A DNA stretch of 64,000 nucleotides from Mucilaginibacter gilvus (GTDB lineage Bacteria > Bacteroidota > Bacteroidia > Sphingobacteriales > Sphingobacteriaceae): the NCBI RefSeq assembly GCF_004054195.1, contig NZ_SBIW01000004.1, positions 1 through 64,000 of the forward strand, in the 5' to 3' direction. The notes beneath the pieces are model-generated. The model did no database searches. It was given only the letters and a program-made list of their open reading frames with translations, and was not told where the DNA came from. A program made the translations under genes and the position numbers. Positions 1 through 9,118 of this stretch are shown in pieces; position 1 is the first letter of the stretch; the number at the start of each line of letters is the position of its first letter.

Positions 1-119
1 GTGGTCAATTTGGCCCGGAATGCCTGGTCAGTTTGCCCCGGAATGGGGTGGTCAATTTGACGCGGAATCACTGGTCACATTCCGCCGGAATCAGGTGGTC
101 AATATCAGCGGTATATCCA
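1..119. mobile_element. Tandem terminal repeats, probable end of an IS21-type element
   Basis: Five imperfect copies of a unit of about 23-24 bp lie head to tail, beginning at about 1, 24, 48, 71 and 95. Each starts with TGGTCA and most contain a CGGAAT core; the last copy is the most diverged. IS21-family elements carry several transposase-binding repeats at their ends, and ends of this TGGTCAATTTG style are what I associate with Bacteroidota istA/istB elements. No transposase lies inside the window, so the body of the element, if present, is to the left of position 1. It could also be a solo end left by a deletion. Confidence 0.5.
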
Positions 120-242
120 GTAAGGCATACATTCATTCCAAATTTAAAGATTAGTAAGATACGATTTTAAGAAATGCTGGGAAATTTGTATATTTATTAA
201 AGCTAAAGTCAAGCTAAGAACCGTTAACAATACGTTAACAGA

Positions 243-278
243 AAAAAGAAAGGCAGTCACGATCTAACGTAACTGCCT
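243..278 (-). terminator. Terminator-like hairpin after first initiator tRNA
   Basis: On the minus strand the arms GGCAGT and ACTGCC close a hairpin that is followed by a T-rich tail. It lies about 10 nt beyond the 3' end of the tRNA at 289-361, as expected for an intrinsic terminator of that gene. Confidence 0.55.
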
Positions 279-288
279 GATTCTGAGG

Positions 289-361
<73 letters not shown>

Positions 362-453
362 CTATGTTAATCTTCATCGCGGCCATAACATCCGCAATGT
401 TTGTTCCTTCTTGCAAGGAAGCCCGGATTTTGTCGACCCGCCGTTTAGAAATC

Positions 454-484
454 AAAAGCCTCAAATCGTAAAGACTTGAGGCTT
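454..484 (-). terminator. Terminator after second initiator tRNA
   Basis: Arms AAGCCTCAA (456-464) and TTGAGGCTT (476-484) form a perfect 9-bp stem with an 11-nt loop. On the minus strand it is followed by TTTTGATTT. It sits 15 nt past the 3' end of the tRNA at 499-571 and suggests the two tRNA genes are transcribed separately. Confidence 0.65.
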
Positions 485-498
485 CCTAATTTTCTGGG

Positions 499-571
<73 letters not shown>

Positions 572-655
572 CTATATTTGGTGTTTATTACCTTCCGTTC
601 ATAACCCCGGAAAGTGGTTTCCAATTGTCAAAATGCAATTTGCACTCCGTTTTTA

Positions 656-694
656 TTGGACTGCAAAGATATAATTCGTTTCTTTGCAGTCCAA
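656..694. repeat. Perfect 14-bp inverted repeat upstream of era
   Basis: TTGGACTGCAAAGA (656-669) and its exact reverse complement (681-694) flank an 11-nt loop. The hairpin lies 23 nt upstream of the era start codon and is followed by an AT-rich stretch ending in TTTTTT. It could be a leader hairpin, an attenuator or a regulator site. The minus strand also contains a TATCTTTG box inside the repeat, matching the Bacteroidota -7 consensus. Confidence 0.6.
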
Positions 695-717
695 ATAATA
701 TTTTAATTATTTTTTCT

Positions 718-1593
718 ATGGCACACAGGGCAGGTTTTGTAAGCATAATTGGTAAACCCAATGCGGGTAAGTCAACCCTTATGAACGCCCTCGTGGGCGA
801 AAAAATGTCTATCATCACCCCAAAAGCGCAAACAACACGTCACCGTATTTTGGGTATTGTGAATGAGGAAGACTATCAAATTGTATTTTCGGATACCCCG
901 GGGATCATTAAACCGCACTACGCATTACACGAAAGTATGATGCACCAGGTAGACGGCTCCATTGTAGATGCCGACCTGATTTTGCTGGTTACCGATATCC
1001 ACGAAGAATACAACGAGCAGGATGTGCTGAAAAAGCTGGAAGGCTCCACAGCTACACTTATTGTATTAGTGAACAAAATAGACCAAAGCGACGAAACGGA
1101 AGTAAAAGAGAAAGTTGATTACTGGCAGGAGAAGTTGAACCCTAAAGCCATCTTCGCTATATCTGCCCTGCATGGCCACAACATACAGGCCATTATGGAA
1201 CTGATACTGGACGAACTGCCCGAGCACCCTGCCTATTACGAAAAGGACGCGCTGACCGATAGGAACGACCGCTTCTTTGCCTCAGAAATGATAAGGGCGC
1301 AGATTTTTAAGCAGTACAAAAAAGAGATCCCATACAGCACCGAGGTAATTGTAACCGCGTTTGTAGAGGGCGAAAAATTGCACCGCATCAGTGCCGAGAT
1401 CATCGTTGAGCGCGATTCGCAAAAAAATATCATTATTGGGGAAGCCGGAAAAATGCTGAAAATAGTAGGCACCTACGCCCGCCGCGATATGGAAGATTTT
1501 TTCCAGAAGAAGGTCTTCCTGGAAATGTTTGTAAAGGTTATCCCCGACTGGCGCAGCAAAAAAAATTACCTGAAAAAATTCGGGTACGAATAA
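718..1593 (+). CDS. era: GTPase Era
   Basis: Ribosome-assembly GTPase that binds the 3' end of 16S rRNA during 30S maturation. The 291-residue product has a G1 loop GKPNAGKST at residues 12-20, DTPG at about 59, NKID at about 119, and a C-terminal RNA-binding KH-type region from about residue 205 to the end. The length is normal for the family. I chose the ATG at 718 because the protein then begins MAHRAGFVSIIGKPN, as other Era proteins do; the open frame extends further upstream but across the inverted repeat at 656-694. The second ribosome GTPase, der, follows 139 bp downstream. Confidence 0.96.
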   Translation: MAHRAGFVSIIGKPNAGKSTLMNALVGEKMSIITPKAQTTRHRILGIVNEEDYQIVFSDTPGIIKPHYALHESMMHQVDGSIVDADLILLVTDIHEEYNEQDVLKKLEGSTATLIVLVNKIDQSDETEVKEKVDYWQEKLNPKAIFAISALHGHNIQAIMELILDELPEHPAYYEKDALTDRNDRFFASEMIRAQIFKQYKKEIPYSTEVIVTAFVEGEKLHRISAEIIVERDSQKNIIIGEAGKMLKIVGTYARRDMEDFFQKKVFLEMFVKVIPDWRSKKNYLKKFGYE

Positions 1594-1602
1594 GAAAAGT
1601 TT

Positions 1603-1730
1603 TGAGTAGTGTGTGTTGAGTTCTGAGTTGTTTAAGCTTAACTTTACACACGGGCAAAGCTAATAAGTAATAATTTATTGGGTATGTTGTGGGATAAACT
1701 CACAACTCATTACTCACAACTCACAACGAA
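1603..1730. repeat. GAGTT/AACTC-rich dispersed inverted repeat
   Basis: The era-der gap starts with repeated TGAGTT words (about 1612-1630) and ends with repeated AACTCA words (about 1698-1726), so the two sides can pair imperfectly. A cleaner copy of the same kind of element lies at 20007-20059 after ftsH. The two copies suggest a dispersed intergenic element rather than a gene-specific site. Confidence 0.45.
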
Positions 1731-1732
1731 CA

Positions 1733-3034
1733 ATGAGTAATATAGTAGCTATAGTAGGCAGGCCAAACGTTGGCAAATCCACTTTATACAACCGTTTAAC
1801 CGAAAGCCGTAAAGCTATTGTTGACGATTTTAGCGGCGTAACCCGTGACAGGCATTACGGTACCAGCGAATGGACCGACCAAAAATTTACAGTTATAGAT
1901 ACCGGCGGTTACGTAGCCAACTCCGAAGAACTTTTTGAAGTTGCCATCCGCGAGCAAGTATTAATCGCTATCGAAGAAGCATCTGTGATCTTGTTTATGG
2001 TGGATGTTACCACCGGCATTACCGATCTGGACGATGAGATTGCAAACATCCTGCGTAAAGGTAAAAAACCAGTCTTTGTAGTGGTAAACAAACTGGATAA
2101 CAACTCCCAACTGGCAGATGCTACCGAGTTTTACAGCCTTGGCCTTGGCGAGATCTACACCCTGTCGTCTATGACAGGCAGCGGCACCGGCGAACTGCTG
2201 GATGAAGTGGTGAAACATTTCGAAGATGTTCCGTTTGACGAGAACGAGCGCCCTAAATACGCCATTGTTGGCCGCCCTAACGTAGGTAAATCATCTATCA
2301 TTAACGCGTTGATCGGCGTGGATCGTAACATTGTTACCCCTATTGCCGGTACCACCCGCGATAGTATCCATATCCACTACAACCAGTACGGCCACGATTT
2401 TATGCTGATCGACACTGCCGGGATGCGTAAGAAAACCAAGGTGAAAGAAAATATCGAATTTTACTCGGTAATGCGTACCATCAAAGCCCTGGAAGAAGCC
2501 GATGTGGTTATCCTGATGATTGATGCTGTTGAAGGTTTGGAATCTCAGGATGTGAATTTATTCCACCTTGCTGAGAAGAACAAAAAGGGTATCGTTATTG
2601 TGGTGAACAAATGGGATCTGATTGAGAAGAACAACAAGACCGTCAAGGTTTTTGAGGAGCAGATCAAACAAAAAATAGCGCCATTTACCGATGTGCCTAT
2701 CGTATTTACCTCGGTTACCGAAAAACAGCGTGTACTTAAAGTTATCGACGTAGCCAACCAGGTTTACGCCAACCGTGCCCGCAAGATCCCAACCTCAAAG
2801 CTAAACGAGGTAATGCTGCCCATCATCGAGAATTACCCGCCGCCATCTTTAAAAGGTAAATACGTAAAAATTAAATACATTACACAGATAGCGGGCCAAT
2901 CGCCCATGTTCGCGTTTTTCTGCAACCTGCCACAGTATGTAAAAGAACCATACTATCGCTTTATCGAAAATCAGCTGCGCGAGCATTTTGAGTTTTCCGG
3001 CGCGCCTATACAGGTGTGGTTCAGGCAGAAATAG
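1733..3034 (+). CDS. der: GTPase Der (EngA)
   Basis: Double-Era-like GTPase needed for 50S ribosomal subunit assembly. The 433-residue protein has two G domains in tandem: the first G1 loop GRPNVGKST is at residues 9-17 and the second, GRPNVGKSS, at about 180-188. DTGG (domain 1) and DTAG (domain 2) switch motifs and NKLD and NKWD guanine-specificity motifs are all present. A C-terminal KH-like domain occupies about the last 90 residues. Length and motif order are typical. It follows era on the same strand; a strong terminator lies 25 nt after the stop. Confidence 0.97.
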   Translation: MSNIVAIVGRPNVGKSTLYNRLTESRKAIVDDFSGVTRDRHYGTSEWTDQKFTVIDTGGYVANSEELFEVAIREQVLIAIEEASVILFMVDVTTGITDLDDEIANILRKGKKPVFVVVNKLDNNSQLADATEFYSLGLGEIYTLSSMTGSGTGELLDEVVKHFEDVPFDENERPKYAIVGRPNVGKSSIINALIGVDRNIVTPIAGTTRDSIHIHYNQYGHDFMLIDTAGMRKKTKVKENIEFYSVMRTIKALEEADVVILMIDAVEGLESQDVNLFHLAEKNKKGIVIVVNKWDLIEKNNKTVKVFEEQIKQKIAPFTDVPIVFTSVTEKQRVLKVIDVANQVYANRARKIPTSKLNEVMLPIIENYPPPSLKGKYVKIKYITQIAGQSPMFAFFCNLPQYVKEPYYRFIENQLREHFEFSGAPIQVWFRQK

Positions 3035-3058
3035 GCAGTTATAATATTTATATATGCA

Positions 3059-3092
3059 AAGGCGATAGGTTTTATACCTGTCGCCTTTTTGT
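3059..3092 (+). terminator. Intrinsic terminator after der
   Basis: GGCGATAGG and CCTGTCGCC pair with one G-T wobble and a 7-nt loop, followed by TTTTTG. This is a standard rho-independent terminator on the plus strand. Confidence 0.8.
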
Positions 3093-3132
3093 TTGAAATC
3101 ATTACAACTATCTTTATGGAAACAAAGCAAAT

Positions 3133-3816
3133 ATGGATATTGATGGTAACGAAAGTATTGCTGCGTCTTTTCCCGCAAACTATATCAATGCCGAACTTGG
3201 CATAACGCTGTCGGCCGAACAATTTGAGCCTTTTAAGACGGGGATTTATGCGGGCAGCATGGACGAAAAGTGGAATATTTTTGTTTTGGGTGATGTATTG
3301 TTCTTTTCTCGTAGCTGGACGAATAACTGCATTTTTAAAGTATACATAGAAGAACAAGAAGATTTAGTTCTTCTTAAAAATGTTGATATTAACAATGACC
3401 CGGCGGAATATCGCGTTGTAGATATAAAAGCAAGCGTTGACCATGTAAAGTGGATAATACAGCTTTATTTGTCCAGGCAAGAAGTTGTAGACCCTAAATT
3501 AAAGTTACCGTTTATACGTGATACTATAAGAAAAGAGGATCCCGATAATGAATGCTCCAAAATAGTAGGCTCGCGTACTGTCGCGCAGGTAAGGCATATT
3601 TATAACGCCTTAAACTCTTCGCCAAATGATGAGTTATTTACTGTTCGGGGATGGGTAAAATTCGAAGCAAACCTTTTAAGCAGGGTGGATAAAGAGGCCT
3701 TAGTAAGCATTTATATTACAAACAAGGCTAAGGATATTGCCAAAACCCTATACTTTGACGAAACGGCAAATGAGTTACTCGGTAGCATTATTATCGAAAA
3801 AATAAGGGCGGAGTAG
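3133..3816 (+). CDS. Uncharacterised 227-residue cytoplasmic protein
   Basis: I do not recognise the family. The product has no signal peptide or membrane segment. The N-terminal third contains a GIYAGSMDEKWNIFVL stretch followed by LFFSRSWTNNCIFKV; the aromatic R-S-W-T core is the most distinctive motif and I associate it with small uncharacterised bacterial proteins. The rest is mixed alpha/beta in character with no catalytic motif that I can name. It stands alone between the der terminator and a convergent membrane protein gene. The ATG at 3133 is taken as start; the ATG at 3117 is in another frame. Confidence 0.7.
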   Translation: MDIDGNESIAASFPANYINAELGITLSAEQFEPFKTGIYAGSMDEKWNIFVLGDVLFFSRSWTNNCIFKVYIEEQEDLVLLKNVDINNDPAEYRVVDIKASVDHVKWIIQLYLSRQEVVDPKLKLPFIRDTIRKEDPDNECSKIVGSRTVAQVRHIYNALNSSPNDELFTVRGWVKFEANLLSRVDKEALVSIYITNKAKDIAKTLYFDETANELLGSIIIEKIRAE

Positions 3817-3855
3817 CTAACCGTAAAGGTACCGGTCATTTCAAATTGTATCGTC

Positions 3856-4425
3856 TCAAAAATTTTTATCCGTCAATATCTTCTTACCTTTAAGGCGCTC
3901 GATGATATGGCGTGCTTCGGCTTCATCCAGATCGTTGCCAAACTTTACCGTTTTTAGGCCGTAATCAAACTTAACGGTGCCCGAATTATAATTGCTTAAA
4001 AAACCTTTTTGCTCCCGTCGGCCAAACTGAAACCCATTATAAATCGAAAACTCTTCTAAGGCGCGTACATGCTTAACCTCATTTAAGTCGTACACCTGGG
4101 GCGATAAAAAGAACAGCGCTCGGTTACGGATAGAGATAGTGCCCTGCCCCGCTTCAATAATCTCTTTTCCAAGGAGCATAAAAAGGATAGTGCTCACTAC
4201 AAAAATGCCGCCGAGCGTCCAGCCGCATAGCCACACAATTAAAAACAGGTCTGTGCCGGCTGCAATTCCTCTTGTTCTTGTTACACTCGTTTCGCCAAAA
4301 AACCAGCCAACCAGCCAAACCGAAAAAAACAATAAAATAAAATAGTTCTTTTTGCCGGGGATAACGATCTCTACTTTGTCGAAGTTGTCGGTAATGATGG
4401 CGCGGCCGCCGTAAGGGGTTTCCAA
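3856..4425 (-). CDS. Two-TM membrane protein, possibly PH-like
   Basis: A 189-residue product with two hydrophobic segments (about residues 28-45 and 62-85) separated by a short polar loop, followed by a soluble C-terminal half ending in RHIIERLKGKK. This plan of two helices then a beta-rich domain resembles small bacterial PH-domain membrane proteins, but no decisive motif is visible, so the function is unknown. It is divergent from the helicase gene at 4553 and convergent with the gene ending at 3816. Confidence 0.7.
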   Translation of the reverse strand: METPYGGRAIITDNFDKVEIVIPGKKNYFILLFFSVWLVGWFFGETSVTRTRGIAAGTDLFLIVWLCGWTLGGIFVVSTILFMLLGKEIIEAGQGTISIRNRALFFLSPQVYDLNEVKHVRALEEFSIYNGFQFGRREQKGFLSNYNSGTVKFDYGLKTVKFGNDLDEAEARHIIERLKGKKILTDKNF

Positions 4426-4552
4426 TTGCGTAGGGGATTAGGGTTTAAACGTTTATAAAAGTAAGGTTACGGCTTGTAAAAGCAAATCTTTACATCGTTA
4501 TTTTTGAACCACCGTTTGCGCTACAATTTTTAGTAATTTTACTTTTATTATT

Positions 4553-7500
4553 ATGCAACCAACCCTCAATAAATACAACATCAAATTCAGCGAAGCGCTC
4601 GCCGGCTTAAACCCCGAGCAATTGGCGGCAGTAAATAAAATGGACGGCCCGGTGCTGGTAGTCGCTGGCCCCGGTACGGGTAAAACGCAAATATTGGCCG
4701 CGCGTATAGGTAAAATATTAACCGATACCGATGCCCAGCCAAACGAGATCCTCTGCCTTACTTATACCGATGCGGGCGCCGTAGCTATGCGCAAACGCTT
4801 GTTCGAATTTATTGGCCCGGATGCTTACCGCATTAATATTTACACTTTCCACGCTTTTTGTAACGAGATCATCCAGGAAAACCTGGAGTATTTTGGCAAG
4901 CTGAACCTGGAATCGTTATCGGATCTGGAATCGGCCATGCTGTTTCGCGAATTGGTAGATGAGTTTGGTAACGAACATTTGCTGAAGCGCTTTACCGGCG
5001 ATATTTATTATGATGCACCCCGCCTAAAAACCCTCTTCTCTACCATGAAACGCGAGAACTGGAGCAAGGAGTTGATTGTACAAGCCGTACAGGAATACCT
5101 CGACGATCTGCCAAACCGCGAAGAATTTATCTACAAACGCGCCAACCTTAAAGCCGGCATCAACATAGGCGATCCAAAACAAAAGGATATCGACAAGGCG
5201 AAAGATACCATGGCCAAACTTTTGGCCGCCGTTGCGGAGTACGAGAATTATTCGGCCAAGATGAAAGCCCGCGGCCGGTACGATTATGACGACATGATCA
5301 TCTGGGTGCTGAAAGCCTTCCGCGAAAATGAGGAGATATTGCGTAAATACCAGGAACGGTACCAGTATATTTTGGTAGATGAGTTTCAGGATACCAGCGG
5401 TTCGCAAAACGAATTGCTCAAATTCCTGCTGAACTATTGGGAAACGCCAAACGTTTTTGTGGTGGGCGATGACGATCAATCCATCTTCAAGTTTCAGGGC
5501 GCCAACATGAAGAACATCCTCGATTTTGCCGGCGACTACGTAAGCGCCCTGCATACTGTGGTGCTTAAGCACAACTACCGCTCCAATCAGCAGATCCTGG
5601 ATATTTCCAAAGCACTCATAAACAATAACCGCGAGCGTTTAACCAGCCAACTGAGGTTAGACAAAAACCTGAAGGCCTCGCACCCCAGGTTTGATACGTT
5701 GGTTGTAGAACCGGCTATAAAAGAATACGATAACCCCGCTAATGAACTGGTGGATGTTGCGTTGCAAATAAAAGAGCTGGTAGAAAAAGGCACGGAGCCC
5801 GGCGAAATTGCCGTTATCTACCGCAACCACAGCCAGGTAGAAGAATTGCTCATCTACCTGGAGGCGCAAAAGATAGCCGTAAATACCAAGCGGAAGATAG
5901 ATATCCTTACTGTCCCCTTCGGCGAAAAGATCCTGAACATCCTCCGCTATCTCGCCATGGAGTTGGACTCGCCATACAGCGGAGATGAACTGCTGTTCGA
6001 GATCCTGCATTACGACCTTTTCAACATGCGCCCTATAGAGATCGCTAAAGCAAGCATCGCGGTATCCAAAGAAAACTTCGCGACAGCAAAAAACAATGAG
6101 CCGGTAACCAGCCTGCGCCGCTACATCCACGAGATGAAATTGGTTGCCCAAACTGATTTATTTAGCAAGCAGCCCAACGTAGAGATGAAATACCTCATTA
6201 ACGATATTGATGAGCTGCTAAAGTCTGCCGTAAGCGTTACACTACAGCAATTTTTTCAGGATGTGGTCACCAAAACGGGCATCCTCAAGTACATTATGCA
6301 GCAGCAGGATAAGGGCACGCACATGCAGATCCTCACCAGCTTCTTCGATTTCCTGAAGGATGAAAGCCGTAAGGACCCGGAGATAAAACTATCGGGGTTG
6401 ATAGCTACCGTCGAACTAATGAAGAAGAACAACATAAGGTTGGAGCTGAACAAGGTGATCTTCTCTGATAACGGCATCAACTTCTTAACCGCTCATGGCT
6501 CTAAAGGACTGGAGTTTGAGCATGTGTTCTTCATCGGCTGCGATAAAAAAACATGGGATGGCAAGGGCCGCAATTACGGTTTCAGTTACCCGGATACGCT
6601 CACCAGCTCAGCATCAAACGATATTGCGCAGAAAGAAGAGGCACGCCGCTTGTTCTACGTGGCCATCACCCGGGCTAAGCAATGCCTTAATATTTCCTAC
6701 GCCGGCAAAGATGCCAAAGGCAAGGACCAGGAACCATCGCAGTTCATCGGTGAGATATTGGCAGATACCGATTTGCAATTACAATTCCCTAAAGTAAGCG
6801 ACGCTAACATGCTCGGCTTCTTCGCCACCCAATTCAGCGAGGCTGAAAAACCTGTGGTGGAACTGCTGGACAGAAATTACATTAACCAGTTATTGCAGAA
6901 TTACACGCTCTCGGTTACACATTTAAGTAATTATTTGGATTGCCCGCTGCGGTTTTACTTTCAGTGCCTTATCCGCGTTCCATCGGGCAAAAGCCCTTCG
7001 GCAACGTTTGGGCAGGCGGTCCACTGGGCGCTTAATAAAGCCTATCGCAAACTGCCGGAATATGGCAATGAGTTTATGCCAATAGAGGATTTTGTGAAGG
7101 AGTTTAAGTGGTACATGTACCGCAACCGCGATTCGTTCACCAAAACCGACTTTAAACTACGGGTAGATTATGGCGAAAAGATCCTGCCGCCGTATTATGA
7201 GCTTAACGCCCCCAACTGGAATAAAGTAGCCCAAACCGAGCGAAGCATCAAAAATATTGAGGTGGACGGTGTGCCGATAAAAGGCAACCTGGATAAAATA
7301 GAGTTCGACGGCAAGGATGTTACCGTGGTGGATTATAAAACCGGCCGTGTGCGCAACGCAAAAGATAAATTGCTTCGCCCTACAACCGATGCGCCAAACG
7401 GCGGCGACTACTGGCGCCAGGCGGTTTTCTACAAGATATTGATAGATAACGACCACACCAACGATTGGCAGGTGGTGAACACAATATTTGATTTTATTGA

Positions 7501-7720
7501 ACCGGTAAGCGACGAGTATTTTAAAGAAAAGGTGGTGATAGGTCCACAGGATATTGAGGATGTTACCGGGCAGATCACATCCGTTTATCAGAAGATCATG
7601 AACCACGAATTTAGCGAAGGCTGCGGAAAAAAAGAATGCGACTGGTGCCATTTTGTAAAAAGCAATTTTAAGCAGCCGGGTAACATTTTGGAGACAGTTG
7701 AAGGGGACGAAACAGAATAA
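4553..7720 (+). CDS. UvrD-family helicase with C-terminal Fe-S PD-(D/E)XK nuclease
   Basis: A 1055-residue superfamily 1 helicase fused to a RecB/AddB-type nuclease. Helicase motifs in order: Walker A GPGTGKTQ at residues 39-46, DEFQDTS (motif II), VGDDDQSIFKFQGA (motif III), HNYRSNQQI (IV), TAHGSKGLEFEHVF (V) and EEARRLFYVAITRAK (VI). The C-terminal domain starts near residue 790 with YLDCPLRFYF and contains VDYKTG, the nuclease QhXXY/DxK-type core. One cysteine near 797 plus the CGKKECDWC group near 1023 match the four-cysteine Fe-S arrangement of AddB and Cas4. It probably processes DNA ends or repair intermediates. It stands alone: no AddA or AddB partner is adjacent. Confidence 0.9.
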   Translation: MQPTLNKYNIKFSEALAGLNPEQLAAVNKMDGPVLVVAGPGTGKTQILAARIGKILTDTDAQPNEILCLTYTDAGAVAMRKRLFEFIGPDAYRINIYTFHAFCNEIIQENLEYFGKLNLESLSDLESAMLFRELVDEFGNEHLLKRFTGDIYYDAPRLKTLFSTMKRENWSKELIVQAVQEYLDDLPNREEFIYKRANLKAGINIGDPKQKDIDKAKDTMAKLLAAVAEYENYSAKMKARGRYDYDDMIIWVLKAFRENEEILRKYQERYQYILVDEFQDTSGSQNELLKFLLNYWETPNVFVVGDDDQSIFKFQGANMKNILDFAGDYVSALHTVVLKHNYRSNQQILDISKALINNNRERLTSQLRLDKNLKASHPRFDTLVVEPAIKEYDNPANELVDVALQIKELVEKGTEPGEIAVIYRNHSQVEELLIYLEAQKIAVNTKRKIDILTVPFGEKILNILRYLAMELDSPYSGDELLFEILHYDLFNMRPIEIAKASIAVSKENFATAKNNEPVTSLRRYIHEMKLVAQTDLFSKQPNVEMKYLINDIDELLKSAVSVTLQQFFQDVVTKTGILKYIMQQQDKGTHMQILTSFFDFLKDESRKDPEIKLSGLIATVELMKKNNIRLELNKVIFSDNGINFLTAHGSKGLEFEHVFFIGCDKKTWDGKGRNYGFSYPDTLTSSASNDIAQKEEARRLFYVAITRAKQCLNISYAGKDAKGKDQEPSQFIGEILADTDLQLQFPKVSDANMLGFFATQFSEAEKPVVELLDRNYINQLLQNYTLSVTHLSNYLDCPLRFYFQCLIRVPSGKSPSATFGQAVHWALNKAYRKLPEYGNEFMPIEDFVKEFKWYMYRNRDSFTKTDFKLRVDYGEKILPPYYELNAPNWNKVAQTERSIKNIEVDGVPIKGNLDKIEFDGKDVTVVDYKTGRVRNAKDKLLRPTTDAPNGGDYWRQAVFYKILIDNDHTNDWQVVNTIFDFIEPVSDEYFKEKVVIGPQDIEDVTGQITSVYQKIMNHEFSEGCGKKECDWCHFVKSNFKQPGNILETVEGDETE

Positions 7721-7733
7721 TTAAATTGCTTGT

Positions 7734-9077
7734 ATGAAAAACGCATTTATCCTTTTGCTCTCCTGTTTAACCCTTGGTGCATCTGCCCAAACCGTAGTAA
7801 AGCAAGATGCCGCTATCAAACAAATGGTAGATGAGGTTTCTAACAAAAACATCGAGGCCATTGTGCGCAAGCTGGTGAGTTTTAAAACCAGGCATACCCT
7901 AAGTGATACCATCAGCAAAACCGAAGGCATTGGCGCGGCTCGTAATTGGATAAAAGCCGAATATGAACGCTATGCGGCGGCATCAAACGGGCGCATGAAA
8001 GTGCAATTTGATGTATTTGTGCAACCACAGGGCAGGCGTTTAAGCAAGGCCACTACCATGAAGAACGTGCTGGCCGTTTTAAAAGGGACAGATACTTCAG
8101 ATCATCGGGTTTATATCGTATCCGGTCATTACGATTCACGTGCTACCAAGGCAATGGATTCTACGTCATTCGCGCCCGGCGCGGTGGATGATGCATCCGG
8201 CACGGCCGTTTCTATGGAACTGGCCCGGGTGATGGCAAAACGTTCGTTCCCGGCTACTATTATATTTATGGCGGTTGTTGGCGAAGAGCAAGGCTTGTAC
8301 GGCTCTACCAACGTGGCTAAGCGCGCAAAAGCCGAAGGGTGGCAAATAGATGCCATGCTGAATAACGACATTGTAGGTAACACCTACGGCATGGAAACAG
8401 GCTTGAAAGACAATCGCAGCATTCGAGTGTTTAGCGATGGTGTGCCAACGGCTGCTACAGAAAAGGAAATAGCCGCCCTAAAATCTTTAGGCGGAGAAAA
8501 TGATAGCCAATCGCGGCAGTTAGCGCGCTATGCCAAAGAAGTAGGCGAGCGTTACGTAGAACAACTGGATGTAAAACTAATTTACCGTACCGACCGCTAC
8601 CTGCGCGGCGGAGACCACCTCCCCTTTTTAGAACAAGGTATTACCGCCGTACGCTTCACCGAAATGAACGAGAATTTCGAACGCCAGCATCAAGACGTTC
8701 GCAAAGAAAATGGCTTGGACTACGGCGACCTCCCCGATTTTGCGGATTATGATTACACACAGAAAATAGCTCGCATGAATCTTTCAATCCTCGCCAACCT
8801 GGCCTCCGCCCCTGCGCAACCGCAAAACGTAGGCGTAATCACCAGCGACCTCACCAATAAAACAAAACTGAAATGGGATGCTCCAAAAGGCAAAGCGCCT
8901 GCGGGCTATTATGTACTGATGCGCGAAACTATTAGCCCGTATTGGGAAAAGAAATTTTATGTAACCGATACCAATGCAACCATTGGCTACTCAAAAGATA
9001 ATTACCTGTTTGCGGTGCAGTCGGTTGATGCCGCGGGGCACGAAAGTTTGCCGATGGGGCCAAAGCCCGTGAGGTAA
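7734..9077 (+). CDS. Secreted M28-family zinc aminopeptidase
   Basis: A 447-residue exported peptidase with a signal peptide (MKNAFILLLSCLTLGASAQ). M28 metal ligands are visible: SGHYDS with H132, PGAVDDASG with Asp at 152/153, VVGEEQG with the catalytic/metal Glu pair at 183-184, and a late His in GGDHLPF. The C-terminal hundred residues (from about SAPAQPQNVGVITSDL) look like a fibronectin type III module. It likely works in the periplasm or outside the cell on peptides. It starts 13 nt after the helicase stop but its function appears unrelated. A second M28 gene of a different subgroup is at 57780-59270. Confidence 0.92.
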   Translation: MKNAFILLLSCLTLGASAQTVVKQDAAIKQMVDEVSNKNIEAIVRKLVSFKTRHTLSDTISKTEGIGAARNWIKAEYERYAAASNGRMKVQFDVFVQPQGRRLSKATTMKNVLAVLKGTDTSDHRVYIVSGHYDSRATKAMDSTSFAPGAVDDASGTAVSMELARVMAKRSFPATIIFMAVVGEEQGLYGSTNVAKRAKAEGWQIDAMLNNDIVGNTYGMETGLKDNRSIRVFSDGVPTAATEKEIAALKSLGGENDSQSRQLARYAKEVGERYVEQLDVKLIYRTDRYLRGGDHLPFLEQGITAVRFTEMNENFERQHQDVRKENGLDYGDLPDFADYDYTQKIARMNLSILANLASAPAQPQNVGVITSDLTNKTKLKWDAPKGKAPAGYYVLMRETISPYWEKKFYVTDTNATIGYSKDNYLFAVQSVDAAGHESLPMGPKPVR

Positions 9078-9087
9078 CGGTTTTTAT

Positions 9088-9118
9088 CGCTGCGAAGTAT
9101 CTCGTTTCTACGATGAAA
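9088..9118. repeat. Possible degenerate copy of the GAAGTATC/TCTACG dispersed repeat
   Basis: The short gap between two convergent genes contains GAAGTATC followed by TTTCTACG, resembling one arm of the clearer inverted repeat at 20716-20812. The match is short, so this is a weak call. Confidence 0.3.

Noticed and set aside
1..119. Repeats at the left edge as a CRISPR array
   Set aside because: The units are diverged and run head to tail without constant spacers, which fits a transposon end and not an array.
4553..7720. Helicase-nuclease as part of a defence system
   Set aside because: The neighbours are housekeeping or unknown genes and none is a typical defence partner; a general repair role is simpler.
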